The position numbers and the translations under genes were made by a program. 64,000 bases of DNA from Mycolicibacterium goodii (lineage in GTDB: Bacteria; Actinomycetota; Actinomycetes; Mycobacteriales; Mycobacteriaceae), in assembly GCF_001187505.1 (NCBI RefSeq), contig NZ_CP012150.1, positions 4,278,001-4,342,000 on the forward strand. The letters run 5' to 3'. A model generated the notes under the pieces. The model saw only the letters and a program-made list of their open reading frames with translations, had not been told where the DNA came from and ran no database searches. Of the stretch, positions 61,617-64,000 are shown piece after piece; position 1 is the first letter of the stretch, and each line of letters begins with the position of its first letter.

Positions 61617-63680
61617 ATGACGCTGGACACAGCCACGAAAACCCTGCGGGTGGCTGTCGACGTGGGCGGGACGTTCACCGATGTGTGCATCTTCGACGAG
61701 CGCGACCAGAGCACCCGCGTCGCCAAGGTGCCCTCCACGCCGCAGGACCCCATGCAGGCGGTCATCGCCGGGGTGCGTTCGGCGGGTGTCGACCTGTCCA
61801 CCGTGGCCCTGTTCTCGCACGGGACGACGGTCGCGACGAACGCCTTGATCACCCGACGTTTCCCGGCCGCGGCGATGGTGTGCACCGAGGGGTTCCGCGA
61901 CATCCTGGAGATCCGCGACGGCACCAAGGACGAGCTCTGGGATGCCTACGCCGACGTCGGCACGCCCTACATCAAGCGGCGGAACCGGTACGAGGTCCCG
62001 GAGCGCATCGACTACGTCGGCTCGGTCATCACCCCGCTCGACGAAGACAAGGCGCGCGACGTCGCCCGCATCCTGCGCCGCAAAGGCGTTCTCACCGTTG
62101 CGGTTTGCTTCATGAACTCCTACGTCAACGACACCCACGAGCGGCGGATGCGCGACATCCTGATCGAGGAGATCCCGGGTGTCACGGTCTCGACCTCGAG
62201 CGAGATCCTGCCGGAGATCTTCGAGTACGACCGGGCCTCGACCACCGTGGCCAATGCCGTCCTGGCACCGCTGGTCAGCGGCTACGTCAACCGGCTCGAG
62301 GGGTCGCTGCGCGAGGACGGCTACGACGGTGACCTGCTGTTGTTGCACTCCGGCGGTGGCTCGATGACCCCGGCGATGGTCGACCGCTACCCGGTGCGGC
62401 TCGCGGCATCGGGCATCGCCGCAGGCGCCATCGCGGTGGCCGACATCGCATCGCGCTGTGGCTACCTCAACGCGATCGGCCTCGACATGGGCGGTACCAG
62501 CACCGACATCTCGCTGGTCTACGACGGCGAGATCCGCACCACCAAACGATGGCAGGTCGAGTACGGCTTTCCGATCTGCTTCCCCAGCATCGAGGTGCTC
62601 ACGATCGGCGCCGGGGGAGGCTCACTGGCGTGGATCGACGAGGCAGGCTCGCTTCGCAACGGACCCCAATCCGCCGGTGCCGCACCGGGTCCCGCGTGCT
62701 ACCGGCTCGGCGGCACCGAACCGACCAACACCGACGCCAACCTGGTGCTCGGGCGGCTCGGCGAGTCGCTGATCGGCGGGGAATTGACACTCGACATCGA
62801 AGCGGCGAGCGAAGCCGTGCGTACAGGCATCGCCGAGCGGCTCGACCTCGACGTCGACACCGCGGCCTCGAACATCATCCAGGTCGCCAATGCCAACATG
62901 GCCGATGCGGTGCGGCTGTTGTCCATCCGCCGCGGATACGACCCTCGCGATTTCGTCCTGGTGGTCTGTGGGGGAGCCGGCGCACTGCACGGCGCCGCGC
63001 TGGCCAAGGAGTTGTCGATTCCCACCGTCGTGGTGCCCCCGCACCCCGGAATCACCTCGGCGCAAGGGTGTCTGCTCGTCGACATCCGGCATGACCTGTC
63101 GGCGATGTTCCAGCGAATCGCCTCCGACGTCGACCCGGCAGAACTCGAATCGGAGTTCGCGCAGCTGGAGAAGGAAGGTCTCGCCCGGCTCCGGCACGAG
63201 GGGGTCGAAGAGGATCGGATGCGCCTCGACCGCTCGATCAGCATGCGGTACGCCGGTCAGTGGCGGTCGCTGACCGTCGCCGCCGACAGCGGGGAGGGTT
63301 TCCTGGACCGAGCCGTCGAACTGTTCCACGAGGAGCACGAACGGGACTACTCGTTCCGTCGCGACGACGTCGAAGTCGAGATCTACCAGATCGGTGTCCG
63401 CGCCATCGGCCAGACCCCGAAACCGAGTTTCCCGCAACAGGATCCGTCCGAAGCGCCTGCGCCGTCCCCGCTGACCGTGCGTCAGGTGTTCTTCGAGGAG
63501 GCCGGTGAACGCGTCACCACGCCGATCTTCGACCGCGACGAACTCGTCGCAGGCAACTCGATCGACGGGCCGGCCATCATCGAACAGCTCGACTCGACCA
63601 CCGTCATCCCGCCGTCGACCACCGCCGTCGTCGACGAGTGGGGCAACATTCGCATCCACATCCACCAGGAGCAGCAGTGA
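61617..63680 (+). CDS. hyuA: HyuA-type hydantoinase/5-oxoprolinase subunit A
   Basis: The 687-residue protein has the N-terminal ASKHA-type DVGGTFTDVCIFDE, LFSHGTTVATNALI and the middle GLDMGGTSTDISLVY. GGGSLAWID and the APGPACYRLGGTEPTNTDANLVLG segment follow. Members hydrolyse N-methylhydantoin or 5-oxoproline with ATP, or carboxylate ketones. The substrate here is open. AAAGGAGG precedes the ATG at 61617. It is coupled to hyuB by a GTGA overlap. Confidence 0.92.
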   Translation: MTLDTATKTLRVAVDVGGTFTDVCIFDERDQSTRVAKVPSTPQDPMQAVIAGVRSAGVDLSTVALFSHGTTVATNALITRRFPAAAMVCTEGFRDILEIRDGTKDELWDAYADVGTPYIKRRNRYEVPERIDYVGSVITPLDEDKARDVARILRRKGVLTVAVCFMNSYVNDTHERRMRDILIEEIPGVTVSTSSEILPEIFEYDRASTTVANAVLAPLVSGYVNRLEGSLREDGYDGDLLLLHSGGGSMTPAMVDRYPVRLAASGIAAGAIAVADIASRCGYLNAIGLDMGGTSTDISLVYDGEIRTTKRWQVEYGFPICFPSIEVLTIGAGGGSLAWIDEAGSLRNGPQSAGAAPGPACYRLGGTEPTNTDANLVLGRLGESLIGGELTLDIEAASEAVRTGIAERLDLDVDTAASNIIQVANANMADAVRLLSIRRGYDPRDFVLVVCGGAGALHGAALAKELSIPTVVVPPHPGITSAQGCLLVDIRHDLSAMFQRIASDVDPAELESEFAQLEKEGLARLRHEGVEEDRMRLDRSISMRYAGQWRSLTVAADSGEGFLDRAVELFHEEHERDYSFRRDDVEVEIYQIGVRAIGQTPKPSFPQQDPSEAPAPSPLTVRQVFFEEAGERVTTPIFDRDELVAGNSIDGPAIIEQLDSTTVIPPSTTAVVDEWGNIRIHIHQEQQ

Positions 63681-64000
63681 CCGTCGCAACCACCACCCGC
63701 CGACGCCTCGACCCGGTCACCTTCGAGGTCCTCAAGAACGCGTTCGTGACGTCCGTCGACCTCATGAGCGAACAGATCCTGCGCACCTGCTACTCGTTCG
63801 TCATCTACAGCCGGGACTTCTCCTCGGCGCTGTGCGACGCGCAGGGCAACACCGTCATGCAGGGCAGCCAGGACATCGCCGTGCACGTGGGAACCCTGCA
63901 CTTCCAGTGCAAGGCCGTGCTCGAAGAGTTCGGTGGCGACATCAACCCCGGTGACGTGTTCTGCGTCAACGACCCGTACCGCGGCGGCACCCACCTCAAC
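63677..64000 (+). CDS. hyuB: HyuB-type hydantoinase/5-oxoprolinase subunit B (partial)
   Basis: The first 108 residues are present before the window ends. RLDPVTFEVLKNAFVTSVDLM and the later VHVGTLHFQCKAVLEEF and FCVNDPYRGGTHLN match the start of hydantoinase B. The GTG at 63677 overlaps the hyuA stop. It forms the second subunit of the same enzyme. Confidence 0.9.
   Translation, partial: MTVATTTRRRLDPVTFEVLKNAFVTSVDLMSEQILRTCYSFVIYSRDFSSALCDAQGNTVMQGSQDIAVHVGTLHFQCKAVLEEFGGDINPGDVFCVNDPYRGGTHLN

Overview
The window is GC-rich DNA from a mycobacterium-like actinobacterium. The evidence is the many GTG starts and 4-bp stop/start overlaps, a 13E12-type DUF222/HNH gene with a mycobacterial SOS box, an aerobic CobN-type cobalamin pathway, and typical IS110 and IS256 transposases. 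The core is a cobalamin-dependent catabolic island: a 2-hydroxyisobutyryl-CoA mutase (HCM) system, the genes that make its cofactor, and shared regulatory sites.

Layout. 1-5913: a small catabolic cluster (atypical SDR, MmgE/PrpD protein, 3-hydroxyisobutyrate-dehydrogenase-like enzyme, MHS transporter) with a FadR-type GntR regulator and a recurring GT-N3-AC operator. 6018-13130: a minus-strand acyl-CoA operon (SDR, ADP-forming acyl-CoA synthetase, acyl-CoA dehydrogenase, enoyl-CoA hydratase, frameshifted MFS carrier), divergent from a TetR gene, with two matching 18-bp operators. 13165-34226: cobalamin synthesis. A B12 riboswitch precedes cobN-cobF-cobQ-cobK. Opposed to it lie the BchI/BchD-type chelatase gene, cobO (internally deleted), a cobB-cobC fusion and cobT. 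Then come cobL, the cobG(remnant)-cobH-cobIJ-cobM-bluB operon, and a thiolase-pduO-cobA operon.

34232-51707: the HCM region. It holds an HIBCH-like hydrolase with azlCD, then hcmB-hcl-meaH, an IS110 insertion, hcmA, a GntR regulator, the cobalt transporter cbiMNQO, a second B12 riboswitch driving a second GntR paralogue, ketol-acid reductoisomerase with a coupled two-repeat protein, an MHS transporter, 3-hydroxybutyryl-CoA dehydrogenase and a CobC-type phosphatase. Proposed pathway: uptake of 2-hydroxyisobutyrate, CoA activation (Hcl), B12-dependent rearrangement to 3-hydroxybutyryl-CoA (HcmAB, protected by MeaH), oxidation to acetoacetyl-CoA, and thiolysis to acetyl-CoA. Cobalt uptake, corrin synthesis and PduO adenosylation feed the mutase. 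TGGT-N3-ACCA operators recur before the thiolase, azlC, hcmB, ilvC and MHS genes.

The most striking regulatory feature is that the second GntR paralogue sits under a cobalamin riboswitch and has lost all three histidines of its effector site. It could couple expression of the B12-dependent pathway to B12 supply.

51880-56754: nested mobile DNA. An IS256-family transposase is split just after its catalytic Glu codon by a 3.15-kb element with 13-bp inverted ends and two tyrosine recombinases. 56755-64000: an SOS-boxed 13E12 protein, an APC permease, a PucR regulator and the start of a hydantoinase/oxoprolinase (hyuA-hyuB) operon. No tRNA, rRNA or CRISPR array was seen.
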